Shown here: positions 42,104-50,361 of the stretch, in pieces
Layout: each line of letters begins with the position of its first letter
Position numbering within the stretch: the stretch's first letter is position 1
From: Candidatus Gastranaerophilales bacterium
Lineage (GTDB): Bacteria > Cyanobacteriota > Vampirovibrionia > Gastranaerophilales > Gastranaerophilaceae
DNA length: 64,000 nucleotides
Assembly: GCA_944324255.1 (NCBI GenBank)
Contig: CALUVM010000002.1
Coordinates: forward strand, 99,430-163,429
Reading direction: 5' to 3'
Notes under the pieces: generated by a model
Databases searched by the model: none
Told to the model about the DNA's origin: nothing
Seen by the model: the letters and a program-made list of their open reading frames with translations, nothing else
Translations under genes and position numbers: made by a program

Positions 42104-43339
42104 TTACAAAATTGCATTTTTAGGTACAACGGTAACTCCGCCTTCCGATACGTAAAAACCTCGTCTTAAGTCATCTTCACGGTCAACGCCTATTTTGGTA
42201 TAAGGCGGAACGTCAACATTTTTATCAATAATAGCTTTTCTAATTTCGGAATACCTTCCAATGTTAACATTTTCCATAAGAATACTGTCGGATACCTGAG
42301 AATAACTGTTGATTTTTACCTTAGGTGAAAGTACGCATCTGGAAAGCATACCACCGGATACAATGCAGCCTTCCGAAACCATTGAGTTTGTTGCCATACC
42401 AACCCTGTCCCCTTCCTGCCAGATAAATTTCGCAGGCGGATAATTGTGGTTGAATGTCCTTATAGGCCAGTCTTTTGAGTATAGGTTAAGTTCAGGTTCG
42501 TAATCCAGTAAATCCATATTTGCCTGCCAGTATGCATCTATACTTCCTACATCTCTCCAGTAGCCTTTTTCTTTAGGAGTCATACCTTCAAATTCATTAT
42601 CTGAAAAATTGTATATATAAATCTTTTTCCCCTGTTCAAGCAGCATTGGAATAACATTTTTCCCGAAATCGTGATTAGAAGCTCCGATTTTGGAGTCTTC
42701 TTCAAGAGCATTTACAAGAACCTCTTTATCAAAAATATAATTTCCCATAGATGCCAAACACATATTAGGATTATTAGGCATAGCTTTAGGCGGGGTCTGG
42801 GGTTTTTCTACAAAACCGGTTAATCTCCAATCTTCATCAACTTCAATTATTCCGAACTCGCTTGCTTCTTCGATAGGAATAGGGATAGCAGAAATGGTTA
42901 AATCTGCATTATTATTTTTGTGGTATTTAAGCATTTGCCAGACATCCATTTTATAGATATGGTCGCCGCCAAAAACACAGACATAATCAGGGTCTTCGTC
43001 ATGAATGTGGAAAATGTTCTGATACACTGCATCTGCAGTTCCTTTGTACCAGCTGCCGCCGGTTCTCATTTGAGCCGGAACCAAATCAACATACTGATTT
43101 AAAAATGGTGACAGTGTCCAGCCCCGGGTTATATGTTTGTTTAATGAATCTGATTTGTACTGGGTTAAAACTTTTATTTTAAAGAATCCTGAATTAATAA
43201 AGTTGTTCAATACAAAGTCAATAATTCTGTATCTTCCTCCAAATGGTACTGCGGGTTTTGCTCTTTCCTGAGTAAGCGGAAAAAGCCTCTTGCCTTCACC
43301 TCCGGCAAGAATCATGACCAAAGCATCATCAATCGACAT
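42104..43339 (-). CDS. glgC: Glucose-1-phosphate adenylyltransferase
   Basis: Makes ADP-glucose for glycogen synthesis. The start is ATG 43339, directly behind TTAGGAGG; the frame remains open upstream for 74 codons but that extension has no family similarity and overlaps the facing gene. This gives 411 residues. Motifs: AGGEGKRLFPLTQERAKPAVPFGG (pyrophosphorylase loop), YKGTADAVYQN, VFGGDHIYKMD (catalytic Asp), GIIEVD and FVEKPQ, then a left-handed beta-helix C-terminus. Confidence 0.95.
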   Translation of the reverse strand: MSIDDALVMILAGGEGKRLFPLTQERAKPAVPFGGRYRIIDFVLNNFINSGFFKIKVLTQYKSDSLNKHITRGWTLSPFLNQYVDLVPAQMRTGGSWYKGTADAVYQNIFHIHDEDPDYVCVFGGDHIYKMDVWQMLKYHKNNNADLTISAIPIPIEEASEFGIIEVDEDWRLTGFVEKPQTPPKAMPNNPNMCLASMGNYIFDKEVLVNALEEDSKIGASNHDFGKNVIPMLLEQGKKIYIYNFSDNEFEGMTPKEKGYWRDVGSIDAYWQANMDLLDYEPELNLYSKDWPIRTFNHNYPPAKFIWQEGDRVGMATNSMVSEGCIVSGGMLSRCVLSPKVKINSYSQVSDSILMENVNIGRYSEIRKAIIDKNVDVPPYTKIGVDREDDLRRGFYVSEGGVTVVPKNAIL

Positions 43340-43429
43340 ATAACCTCCTAATTTATACTTTAATTTTAACAAATTTTTTAATGAATTGCAAAGCTTGAAA
43401 CAAAGCCTTGATAACGTTATAATTTTTTT

Positions 43430-44425
43430 ATGAGTAAGATTAGGAAGCTTTATTATTTTGATAAAAAAAGTACGCAGGAGATGATTTCTTTCCTGAATAA
43501 CAGCGCTAATGACACATATATTAACCACATAATGTTTAATCCGTTTATTCCGCTTCATCATCTGCTGCCGTTGAAATTGAAATTTTTACCGGAATCCTAT
43601 GTTTTAAAGGATAAAAAAGTTATTAAAGGTTTAATAACGGTAGCTCCTATAAGATGCAGACAGAAAAAAGTGGAAATACAGAAGCTGTTTTTTGAAGAGA
43701 ACTGTTATGATGTAGCAACAGAACTTGTGCAATTTGCAGTTTCAAAATATAAAGCAATGGGAGCAATTTCCGTACTTGTAAAAGTTGATGATTATCTTCC
43801 GGATTTATTAACAATGTTTGTTTCTAAATGCGGTTTCAGCCAGATTTCTTATGAAAAATTATGGCGGGTAGAGCATTTCCCCGGTGAAAAATATGATAAA
43901 AAAGAATTTCGTCCGTTTAAGAATTCAGATTCTCAGGTGGTGGCAACTTTGTATAACGAATCTTTGCTTCCGCATTTCAGACCGCTTTTGGGCAGAGAAG
44001 CGGGAGAGTTTAGAGAAAGTATATTTAAAGGGCTTTCATACTATAGCGAATACAAATATATAATTGAGGATAGAAAAACTAAAAATGTAACCGGCTGCGT
44101 AAATATTCAAACATCCGATAATGAAAATTATATTGTCGATGTGATTCAATCTTCCTGGATAGATTTAGATATAAATTCCATTCTGGCATTTGCTTCTGAC
44201 CAGATAAAGAAACGCAATAAAAAATTTGGTCTTTTTGTCCGGTCAAAAAAATATACAAATTCCGGTGAAAGGTATGAACAAAGATTTATTGATGAAGGAT
44301 TTAAATGTGTGCAAAATCAAGTCGTTCTAACAAATTCTTCAGCAAGGGTTTTAAAAGAATCTTCTCCATCAGGGAGATTTATGGCATTGAGCGGTTCATA
44401 CGGAATTAATGTGCCGGGATATTAA
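43430..44425 (+). CDS. GNAT-like acyltransferase-fold protein, probably two domains
   Basis: 331 residues, no signal peptide. Two regions of about 150 residues each look like GNAT folds: the first has KGLITVAPI and AVSKYKAMGAISVLVKV, the second starts FRPFKNSDSQVVATLYNES and continues with NYIVDVIQSSWIDLDINSILAFASDQI. The acetyl-CoA loop (Q/R-x-x-G-x-G/A) is not clearly present, so activity is uncertain. Divergent from glgC; substrate unknown. Confidence 0.55.
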   Translation: MSKIRKLYYFDKKSTQEMISFLNNSANDTYINHIMFNPFIPLHHLLPLKLKFLPESYVLKDKKVIKGLITVAPIRCRQKKVEIQKLFFEENCYDVATELVQFAVSKYKAMGAISVLVKVDDYLPDLLTMFVSKCGFSQISYEKLWRVEHFPGEKYDKKEFRPFKNSDSQVVATLYNESLLPHFRPLLGREAGEFRESIFKGLSYYSEYKYIIEDRKTKNVTGCVNIQTSDNENYIVDVIQSSWIDLDINSILAFASDQIKKRNKKFGLFVRSKKYTNSGERYEQRFIDEGFKCVQNQVVLTNSSARVLKESSPSGRFMALSGSYGINVPGY

Positions 44426-44524
44426 TGCGTTGAATATGCGGAAAAGATTCAAAAAATGGTAAATTTATCTATTTTTCCCATAACCTTAGTTTGTAAAGAA
44501 TTGTAAAACTTTAATTTAAATCTC

Positions 44525-44551
44525 TAAAGTTTTTGACAAAAATGCCGATAA
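44525..44551 (+). promoter_or_regulatory. Flagellar sigma-28 promoter, perfect consensus
   Basis: TAAAGTTT (44525-44532), 11 bases, GCCGATAA (44544-44551): 16 of 16 matches to the published consensus with the correct gap, 30 bases before the ATG at 44582. Confidence 0.9.
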
Positions 44552-44581
44552 CCTTATTACAAGAAATAGGGACTAAAGGAT

Positions 44582-44995
44582 ATGGCAGAAGCATTTAACT
44601 TAAATACATTCCTACAAACGTATAAACACAATACGTATGATCCGACTAAACAGCACGCTATTGCAGAAGAAAGAATGGAAACAAAACTCCAGAATGAAGC
44701 AAGAGAAGCTGTTGAATCGAAGAATTTTCTGTCCCTGACTTTATCTGAAAAAATGGCTGAGCTCGGTCTGGGTGAAAGGACTTTACAACAGATTGCAGAT
44801 ACTGCTATCGGTATGGTAACAGATATTGTAAATCCTATAGAAGATTATCTTGCAAAATATGAAAATATTTTTGACCAGAAAGCCTATAATCAAGAAATAC
44901 AAAGCTATGCAAAACAAATGTTCTTTGCTTCTCAAGCTATGAAGCAGGATGCTGTTGAAAGAACAGCAGGGCAAAGATTCGTTTATGATATGTAA
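44582..44995 (+). CDS. Small helical protein under sigma-28 control, unknown
   Basis: 137 residues, no signal peptide, no Cys, no Trp. Sequence is helical throughout (HAIAEERMETKLQNEAREAVE, LSLTLSEKMAELGLGERTLQQI, EIQSYAKQMFFASQAMKQDAVE). Such composition is common in flagellar axial or chaperone-like proteins. The perfect sigma-28 promoter links it to late flagellar expression, although no flagellar gene is near. The ribosome site is AAAGGA. Followed by a terminator. Confidence 0.75.
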   Translation: MAEAFNLNTFLQTYKHNTYDPTKQHAIAEERMETKLQNEAREAVESKNFLSLTLSEKMAELGLGERTLQQIADTAIGMVTDIVNPIEDYLAKYENIFDQKAYNQEIQSYAKQMFFASQAMKQDAVERTAGQRFVYDM

Positions 44996-45018
44996 TTTTC
45001 TCCTCCTTTTTCTCATAA

Positions 45019-45054
45019 AAAAATACCGCCTGATTTTTCAGGCGGTATTTTTGT
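45019..45054. terminator. Bidirectional terminator
   Basis: AAAAATACCGCCTGA (45019-45033) pairs with TCAGGCGGTATTTTT (45038-45052) around four T. It separates the sigma-28 gene from the facing ribosomal protein genes. Confidence 0.85.
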
Positions 45055-45068
45055 TTAAGACATATTAA

Positions 45069-45419
45069 TTATAAAGCTGCTTTAGCAGTTTCAACAACCA
45101 TAGCAAAAGCTTCTTTATCTCTTACTGCAAGGTCTGCGAGCATCTTTCTGTTAACTTGAATGTTAGCTTTTTTGCAGGCATTAACAAATCTTGAGTAGCT
45201 CAAGCCCTGTTCTCTTACGGCTGCATTAATTCTGACAATCCAAAGTCTGCGCATATTGCGTTTTGTAGCACGTCTATCTCTGTAAGCATATTTAAGAGCT
45301 TTCATTACAGCAATATTAGCTACTTTGAAGATTCTGCTTCTTGCACCTTTAAAACCTTTAGCAAGCTTTAATATTTTTTTGTGTCTGTTACGACATACAT
45401 TTCCACGTTTAATTCTCAT
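45069..45419 (-). CDS. rplT: 50S ribosomal protein L20
   Basis: 116-residue early-assembly protein of the large subunit. The start [32 protein letters not shown] is the standard basic helix, followed by [23 protein letters not shown]. In several bacteria L20 represses its own operon. Follows rpmI by 12 bases; infC, the usual first gene, is absent here. Confidence 0.97.
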   Translation of the reverse strand: MRIKRGNVCRNRHKKILKLAKGFKGARSRIFKVANIAVMKALKYAYRDRRATKRNMRRLWIVRINAAVREQGLSYSRFVNACKKANIQVNRKMLADLAVRDKEAFAMVVETAKAAL

Positions 45420-45431
45420 TGTTCAACACTC

Positions 45432-45641
45432 CTATCTTGAATACTTCTTGTAAGGTAACTCTTTAGAAACCAGTTTTTCGTGGGTTTCAGAGATAACAAT
45501 ATCTCCAAAAATCTTACGTTTTCTGGATTCTGACTTGTGTTGAAGCAAGTGTCCGATACCTGCATGTCTTCTTGTGATTTTACCTGTTGCAGTAACTTTG
45601 TATCTTTTTGCTGCTGCACGGTGAGTTTTTAATTTTGGCAT
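45432..45641 (-). CDS. rpmI: 50S ribosomal protein L35
   Basis: Start at ATG 45641 (MPKLKTHRAAAKRYK), which has an AAAGGAG site, rather than the 17-codon extension. 69 residues, with TATGKITRRHAGIGHLLQHKS, the usual L35 pattern. First gene of the rpmI-rplT pair. Confidence 0.96.
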   Translation of the reverse strand: MPKLKTHRAAAKRYKVTATGKITRRHAGIGHLLQHKSESRKRKIFGDIVISETHEKLVSKELPYKKYSR

Positions 45642-45796
45642 TTTCTTTCTCCTTTCGAGGGTTAAACAAGAGGTTTGGTTGTAAAACTCCATACATCAAG
45701 TTACACCCGCTTTTTGTACAATTCCGAGCAAGGCATACCATAGCACTATACTTCGGCATGTCTGAAGTTTATAATAAAAAAGTCTTTGAGTCAAGC

Positions 45797-47260
45797 TTAT
45801 ATAAACATCTTTAATATTCCGTATGAATTAAAACGTGGATTGGTTTTGTTTTGCGGATTTGTTTGAAAATGTTTTTTCAGGACTTCTCTGGCTTTGAAAA
45901 ACTGTTTATTGGTTACATAAATATTAGTTAAACCAATTGTATAATCAATATTTGATGGGTCTTGTACAAGAAGCTCCTTATATTTATCTATTGCAAGAGA
46001 GTATTCTTCTCCTTTTGTATAGATTTCAGCCAGCAGATAATTAATTTCTTCGGTGTTCTGGTATTCAAGTGCTTTATTTACATATGTTTTTGCCATTTCC
46101 AGGTTGTTTATATAATAATAAATCACTCCAAGATTGTAATAGACTATATACTTGACATCATCGGTGTTAGCAAGTCTTTCAGCATGTTCGAGGGCTTTGA
46201 TGGCTTTAGGGTATTCTTTTTTTGCGGCATAACTCTCTGCAAGGTCAATATAGCCTATAGGAAGAGCCGGAGCCTTTCTGATATAGTGTTTAGCCTCTCT
46301 GGTTTTAGCAGTATTTACATCTTCTTGATTACCTAAAACCAGATATGGTATGTATTCCCCTGTAGGTTTCTTTACATTGGATATGTCAGGTTTTATTTTA
46401 TAAAGTAATTCTACAGTCATAATATCAGCTTCTGTCGGGATTTCTCTCGAGTCTTTCATAACAGAAACAGAGTCCTTGCTCAGGTACATTATATTGTCAC
46501 GGTCATAACTATGTCCCATAAATCCCAGAGCATGAACTATTTCATGAAGGGCGGTATTATAGACCTGATTTGGCGAAAAATATTCATCATTAGGCTCTTT
46601 GAGATAAAATTTTATTTCCATTCCTTTTAAAATATTTCCTTCAATTTCCGGAATGGTGTATGCAACGACATATTTTTTTGCTTCAACATCTGCCGGATTA
46701 TTTTCATTAAAAGAAATAATTATATTAGGATTTTTTTCTTCTCTGGAAAATAAAAGTTTATGGTCTGTTATTTTTTCCCATTCGGTAAAGGCTTTTTCTA
46801 CTTCTCTTTCAAAGTATTCAGGGGTTTCACCGTTTTTTACAAAGTTATATGTTATAGGCATATTATCCCAGCGGATAATTTTTTGATTGAAAGGTGCCTG
46901 ACTTATGTAATTTTTAGGATATTTTCTATGAATTTCCCGTTTAAAATCATAAAGAAAATATTCTGTTTTCAATTTCGCACCGTCATCTGCCGGTATTTGA
47001 ATAAAATTAACCAGTTTTTGCTGAGAATCCGTATCCATGGGAGAATTAATAATAGAATTTACATACAAATCTCTTTGTTTTGGATCATTAAGTCCGAGTT
47101 CAAACGCCTTTTCAAAATAAGTTTGTGCTTTTTGCATATTATTTTTTCTGAAATAATAATCTCCCAGATAAGATGCTATTTCAGCTTGATGGGTGTTTTT
47201 ATACCATAAAAGACACAATAGAAAACAGAGCAGAACAATAAGAAAACTTTTTCTAGTCAT
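45797..47260 (-). CDS. Membrane-anchored matrixin-like metalloprotease with TPR tail
   Basis: I start at ATG 47260 (MTRKSFLIVLLCFLLCLLW), overlapping the scpB stop by eight bases; 487 residues. An N-terminal anchor is followed by a TPR-like pair (YFRKNNMQKAQTYFEKAFELG). The protease centre is ALHEIVHALGFMGHSYDRDNIMY, a metzincin HExxHxxGxxH zinc site with Met-turn candidate. The last 170 residues are TPR repeats (AIKALEHAERL, KTYVNKALEYQNTEE). The catalytic domain therefore lies outside the cytoplasm, with TPRs possibly presenting substrates. The coupling with scpB looks positional. Confidence 0.8.
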   Translation of the reverse strand: MTRKSFLIVLLCFLLCLLWYKNTHQAEIASYLGDYYFRKNNMQKAQTYFEKAFELGLNDPKQRDLYVNSIINSPMDTDSQQKLVNFIQIPADDGAKLKTEYFLYDFKREIHRKYPKNYISQAPFNQKIIRWDNMPITYNFVKNGETPEYFEREVEKAFTEWEKITDHKLLFSREEKNPNIIISFNENNPADVEAKKYVVAYTIPEIEGNILKGMEIKFYLKEPNDEYFSPNQVYNTALHEIVHALGFMGHSYDRDNIMYLSKDSVSVMKDSREIPTEADIMTVELLYKIKPDISNVKKPTGEYIPYLVLGNQEDVNTAKTREAKHYIRKAPALPIGYIDLAESYAAKKEYPKAIKALEHAERLANTDDVKYIVYYNLGVIYYYINNLEMAKTYVNKALEYQNTEEINYLLAEIYTKGEEYSLAIDKYKELLVQDPSNIDYTIGLTNIYVTNKQFFKAREVLKKHFQTNPQNKTNPRFNSYGILKMFI

Positions 47261-47762
47261 CTTTAACACCCTTATCAATATTAAGGGTCTTAACCAGTGT
47301 TCTTATATCGCCTTTTAGCTTAAAATATTCTGCAAATTTAGGGGTCGTTTTAATATTAAAAGAACGCCCGTTTTTATCTTTATGCCTTGAAATCAACCCT
47401 TTTTCAAGCAGTTCTTGAACGTGTTCATAGGCATTTGACCCTCTTAAATCTTTTAGAACGGATTGTCTTATAGGTTCTTTGAGTGCTATAACGGTTAAAG
47501 TCTTTAATACAGGTGGCTTAAGCTCTACAGGACAAAGTTTTTCTACTATATCAAGATGTTCGGATTTAACCTGTAAAATATAGCCATCCTCGTCATCTAT
47601 TTCCAGAGCACCTTCTCTGGAAGAGTAGTCCATAATTAGTTCAAGAAGAGCTTCCTCTACTTTTTCAGGCTCCTCTTCTAGAATTTGTGCAATGTCATTT
47701 ATTTGAAGCACCTTTGCGGTTACGAACAAAACGGCTTCAACTCTGGACTTTAGCTCTGTCAT
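47253..47762 (-). CDS. scpB: Segregation and condensation protein B
   Basis: 169-residue winged-helix kleisin partner of the SMC complex. Characteristic pieces: KSRVEAVLFVTAKVLQINDIAQIL at the start, LKTLTVIALKEPIRQSVLKDLRG in the core and GLISRHKDKNGRSFNIKTTPKF. It overlaps scpA by 26 bases, so the two subunits are probably coupled. Confidence 0.93.
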   Translation of the reverse strand: MTELKSRVEAVLFVTAKVLQINDIAQILEEEPEKVEEALLELIMDYSSREGALEIDDEDGYILQVKSEHLDIVEKLCPVELKPPVLKTLTVIALKEPIRQSVLKDLRGSNAYEHVQELLEKGLISRHKDKNGRSFNIKTTPKFAEYFKLKGDIRTLVKTLNIDKGVKDD

Positions 47763-48633
47763 CTTTGTCTCCTAATACGTTTTGTACATTATTTACCGCA
47801 TCAAAAATATTATCTTCATCCTGATTTTCTTCCGGTTCTTTGTGCGGGCACTTGACCACATACAAGTCGGAATAGAATTCGTCCTGAACCAAATCATAGT
47901 CACTGTCCACTGTTAAGAAAAGAAGTGAAACGTAGGCGCTTATTCTATCCATACCAAGAAGAGTGAGTTCAGTAAGTTCAATTCTATCCTGACGATTAAG
48001 AATTTCTTCAAGGTTTGCTCTGAGCCTTTGGACTCCGTTTTCTATATATTCATCATGAGCAAGATTAACGATATCTTCAGGAGAGAGTCTGGCATAGTTT
48101 TGAACTCTCCTCTTCGCACGTTCGTGGGCATTTTTGAGGGACTGCTTTTTATCAAGCATTTCGTAAAATTCTAACTGCCTGATTAAGTCTCTCAATGTAA
48201 CAACACGGTTATGATTTAATCTTACACTGGTTCTTCTCTGCAAGACTTCATCAATAGAGATTACGTTGCTAGTCGGGATGTAATCTTCGCCGTAGTCAAG
48301 TTCAGAATCATCATCGTAATTTAATTCATCCATTTCATGCTGAGGTTCAAAATCCATAATATCGATACCTTCCAGCACATTGGATTTAAGTTTTAAGAGT
48401 ATAGCTGCAAAAAGAAGTGTTCTGCCTGTAAGTTTAAGATTGCGCGCCTTTGATTGGAAAAGGTGTGCCAGATATTTATCTGTCACTTCCACAATATCTA
48501 CATTCCACGGGTCAATTTTTCCTTGTTTTGCCATATTAACAAGGATTTCTATACCGTCAACTTCTGCTTCCTGAATAATTTGTTCAGGAGTTTCATTTTT
48601 TATATTTAAGTGTCCTATATTATTTACTGCCAT
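47737..48633 (-). CDS. scpA: Segregation and condensation protein A
   Basis: 298-residue kleisin that bridges the SMC heads. The N-terminus has the family block (AEVDGIEILVNMAKQGKIDPWNVDIVEVTDKYL) and FAAILLKLKSNVL; the C-terminus has the winged helix (LTLLGMDRISAYVSLLFLTVDSDYDLVQ). The smc gene lies upstream on the same strand, separated by the three ORF6N genes. Confidence 0.93.
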   Translation of the reverse strand: MAVNNIGHLNIKNETPEQIIQEAEVDGIEILVNMAKQGKIDPWNVDIVEVTDKYLAHLFQSKARNLKLTGRTLLFAAILLKLKSNVLEGIDIMDFEPQHEMDELNYDDDSELDYGEDYIPTSNVISIDEVLQRRTSVRLNHNRVVTLRDLIRQLEFYEMLDKKQSLKNAHERAKRRVQNYARLSPEDIVNLAHDEYIENGVQRLRANLEEILNRQDRIELTELTLLGMDRISAYVSLLFLTVDSDYDLVQDEFYSDLYVVKCPHKEPEENQDEDNIFDAVNNVQNVLGDKDDRAKVQS

Positions 48634-48711
48634 ATCTTTCCTTCATTCCTGTCTTGTGAGGCAGGTTTGGTTAAAGTATTATCATACCCCATTATTATTT
48701 TACTTTAAATT

Positions 48712-49242
48712 TTATTTCTTTTTATCCTCTGTTTTTATGAAACCTACTTTTGCCGGCTTAGTCCTATCCATTAGTAAGTCAATAGCCTGATAGATTTCTT
48801 TCATATCTTCTTTGTAGTCTTTAGAGTGTTCTATAAAGTAGTGCTCCAGTTCGCTCACACGTCTTGCAAGGTCTTTGTTTTCAATTGCCCAGTGCCGCAT
48901 TTGAACAAATGTATTCATAATTTGTATATTTATTTGGATTGCGGTTTCACTATTTAGAACACTTGAGAGCATTGCAACACCCTGTTCGGTAAAGACATAT
49001 GGCATTGTTCTTCTTCCGCCCCGCCCTTTTTTTGATATCGCAATTTGCGATATCAAACTTTCGTATTCCTCTTTACTAAGCTGAAACATAAAGTTTGAAG
49101 GAAATCTGCTGATGTTGCGTTTTACAGCTTCATTAAGCCTGTGTGTAGGAATTTCATACAACTTGGCAAGGTCGCTGTCAAGCATTACCTTGATGCCTTT
49201 GATTTCGTATATTAAATTTTGAACTTGAATTAAATTATTCAT
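48712..49242 (-). CDS. ORF6N-domain DNA-binding protein, tandem copy A
   Basis: Third in transcription order. I start at MNNLIQ (49242), equivalent to the start of copy C; the ATG overlaps the previous stop as ATGAATAA. 176 residues. The ORF6N/KilA-N type domain covers IRGIKVML-like (here IKGIKVML), DSDLAKLYE, RLNEAVKRNISRFP, then GGRRTMPYVFTEQGVAMLSSVL. A coiled-coil-like helical C-terminus (ARRVSELEHYFIEH) follows. Such proteins are known as phage- and plasmid-associated DNA-binding regulators. It carries a 27-bp palindrome at codons about 62-71. Confidence 0.88.
   Translation of the reverse strand: MNNLIQVQNLIYEIKGIKVMLDSDLAKLYEIPTHRLNEAVKRNISRFPSNFMFQLSKEEYESLISQIAISKKGRGGRRTMPYVFTEQGVAMLSSVLNSETAIQINIQIMNTFVQMRHWAIENKDLARRVSELEHYFIEHSKDYKEDMKEIYQAIDLLMDRTKPAKVGFIKTEDKKK
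49031..49057. repeat. Intragenic palindrome in ORF6N copy A
   Basis: Perfect 13-bp arms (TTTGATATCGCAA at 49031-49043 and its complement at 49045-49057) around one base. It encodes LISQIAIS just before the GGRR motif. Confidence 0.9.
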
Positions 49243-49756
49243 TTTTAGTATTAAATCCAATCTTAGCCGGCTTAGTTCTGTCCATTAGTAAATCAATAGC
49301 CTGATGAATTTCCATCATATCTTCTTTGTAGTCTTTAGCGTGTTCTATAAAATAGTGTTCCAGTTCGCTTACACGTCTTGCGAGGTCTTTGTTTTCAAGT
49401 GCAAATTGTTTTATTTGAACAAAAGTTCTCATAATTTGAATGTTAATTTGTATTGCCTGCTCTGAATTTAGAATACTTGAGAGCATTGCAACTCCTTGTT
49501 CAGTAAAAACGTAGGGCATGAACCTTCTTCCGCCTCTTTTGGGTTTTGATATTCCATTTTGGAATATCAAAGACTCATATTCCTCTTTTGTTAACTGAAA
49601 CATAAAATCTTTAGGAAATCTTTGAAAATTTCTCTTAACAGCTTTATTTAGGTTGAATGTTTCAACTCCATACAACTTGGCAAGGTCGCTGTCAAGCATT
49701 ACCTTGATACCACGGATTTCGTATATTAAATTTTGAACTTGAATTAAATTATTCAT
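49235..49756 (-). CDS. ORF6N-domain DNA-binding protein, tandem copy B
   Basis: Middle copy, 173 residues from MNNLIQ. Same domain order as its neighbours; it differs mainly at residues about 30-40 (VETFNLNKAVKRNFQRFP), in the palindrome-encoded block and around FVQIKQFALENK. The final stretch (HAKDYKEDMMEIHQAIDLLMDRTKPAKIGFNTKNE in copy C) is repeated residue for residue, showing recent duplication. Start and stop overlap the neighbours by eight bases each. No separate ribosome site is evident, so coupling is likely. Confidence 0.88.
   Translation of the reverse strand: MNNLIQVQNLIYEIRGIKVMLDSDLAKLYGVETFNLNKAVKRNFQRFPKDFMFQLTKEEYESLIFQNGISKPKRGGRRFMPYVFTEQGVAMLSSILNSEQAIQINIQIMRTFVQIKQFALENKDLARRVSELEHYFIEHAKDYKEDMMEIHQAIDLLMDRTKPAKIGFNTKNE
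49545..49571. repeat. Intragenic palindrome in ORF6N copy B
   Basis: Perfect 12-bp arms (TTTGATATTCCA at 49545-49556 and its complement at 49560-49571) around TTT. It sits at the same codons as in copy A but the inner arm sequence is different; it encodes LIFQNGIS. Confidence 0.9.
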
Positions 49757-50297
49757 TTTTAGTATTAAATCCAATCTTAGCCGGCTTAGTTCTGTCCATT
49801 AGTAAATCAATAGCTTGATGAATTTCCATCATATCTTCTTTGTAGTCTTTAGCGTGTTCTATAAAATAGTGTTCCAGCTCGCTTACACGTCTTGCGAGGT
49901 CTTTGTTTTCAATAGCCCATTGCCGCATTTTTACGAAAGTATCAATTATTTGAATATTAACTTGTATGGCTGTTTCTGAATTCAAAACAGAAGACAACAT
50001 TGCAACTCCTTGTTCAGTAAAAACATAAGGCATATAGCGTCGTCCGCCATGGCTTCTCGTTGAGGTCGCAAATTGCGACCTCAAGTTTGAGGTCACATTC
50101 TGTGATATCAAGTTTTTAAACTCATCTTTTGTTAGCTGAAACATATAATGAGCCGGAAAACGTTCTATATTACGTTTAACAGCTTCATTTAACCTTTTTG
50201 TAGGAACTCCATACAACTTGGCAAGGTCGCTGTCAAGCATTACCTTGATACCACGGATTTCGTATATTAAATTTTGAACCTGTATGACGTTATTCAC
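49749..50297 (-). CDS. ORF6N-domain DNA-binding protein, tandem copy C
   Basis: First copy in transcription order, 182 residues, starting MNNVIQVQNL. ORF6N domain with DSDLAKLYGVPTKRLNEAV, NIERFPAHYMFQL, and HGGRRYMPYVFTEQGVAMLSSVLN. It is nine residues longer than the others because the palindrome-encoded module is doubled (LISQNVTSN then LRSQFATST). It lies 64 bases downstream of smc on the same strand. Confidence 0.88.
   Translation of the reverse strand: MNNVIQVQNLIYEIRGIKVMLDSDLAKLYGVPTKRLNEAVKRNIERFPAHYMFQLTKDEFKNLISQNVTSNLRSQFATSTRSHGGRRYMPYVFTEQGVAMLSSVLNSETAIQVNIQIIDTFVKMRQWAIENKDLARRVSELEHYFIEHAKDYKEDMMEIHQAIDLLMDRTKPAKIGFNTKNE
50060..50111. repeat. Doubled palindromic module in ORF6N copy C
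   Basis: A perfect 12-bp-arm palindrome (TTGAGGTCGCAA at 50060-50071, complement 50073-50084) is followed by a second, imperfect one (11-bp arms at 50087-50097 and 50101-50111, two mismatches). The two 27-base units encode consecutive nine-residue blocks. Confidence 0.88.
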
Positions 50298-50361
50298 TAT
50301 TTATATTTATCCTTTTGTTTCTAAAGATTATCCCTTTATTAATACCCCTTTGCCTCTTTGC

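Noticed and set aside
43340..43561. 74-residue N-terminal extension of glgC
   Set aside because: It has no GlgC similarity, overlaps the facing gene start, and TTAGGAGG precedes the internal ATG at 43339.
48712..50297. Toxin-antitoxin or shufflon with invertase
   Set aside because: No recombinase or toxin-like partner gene is adjacent; all three frames are the same family.
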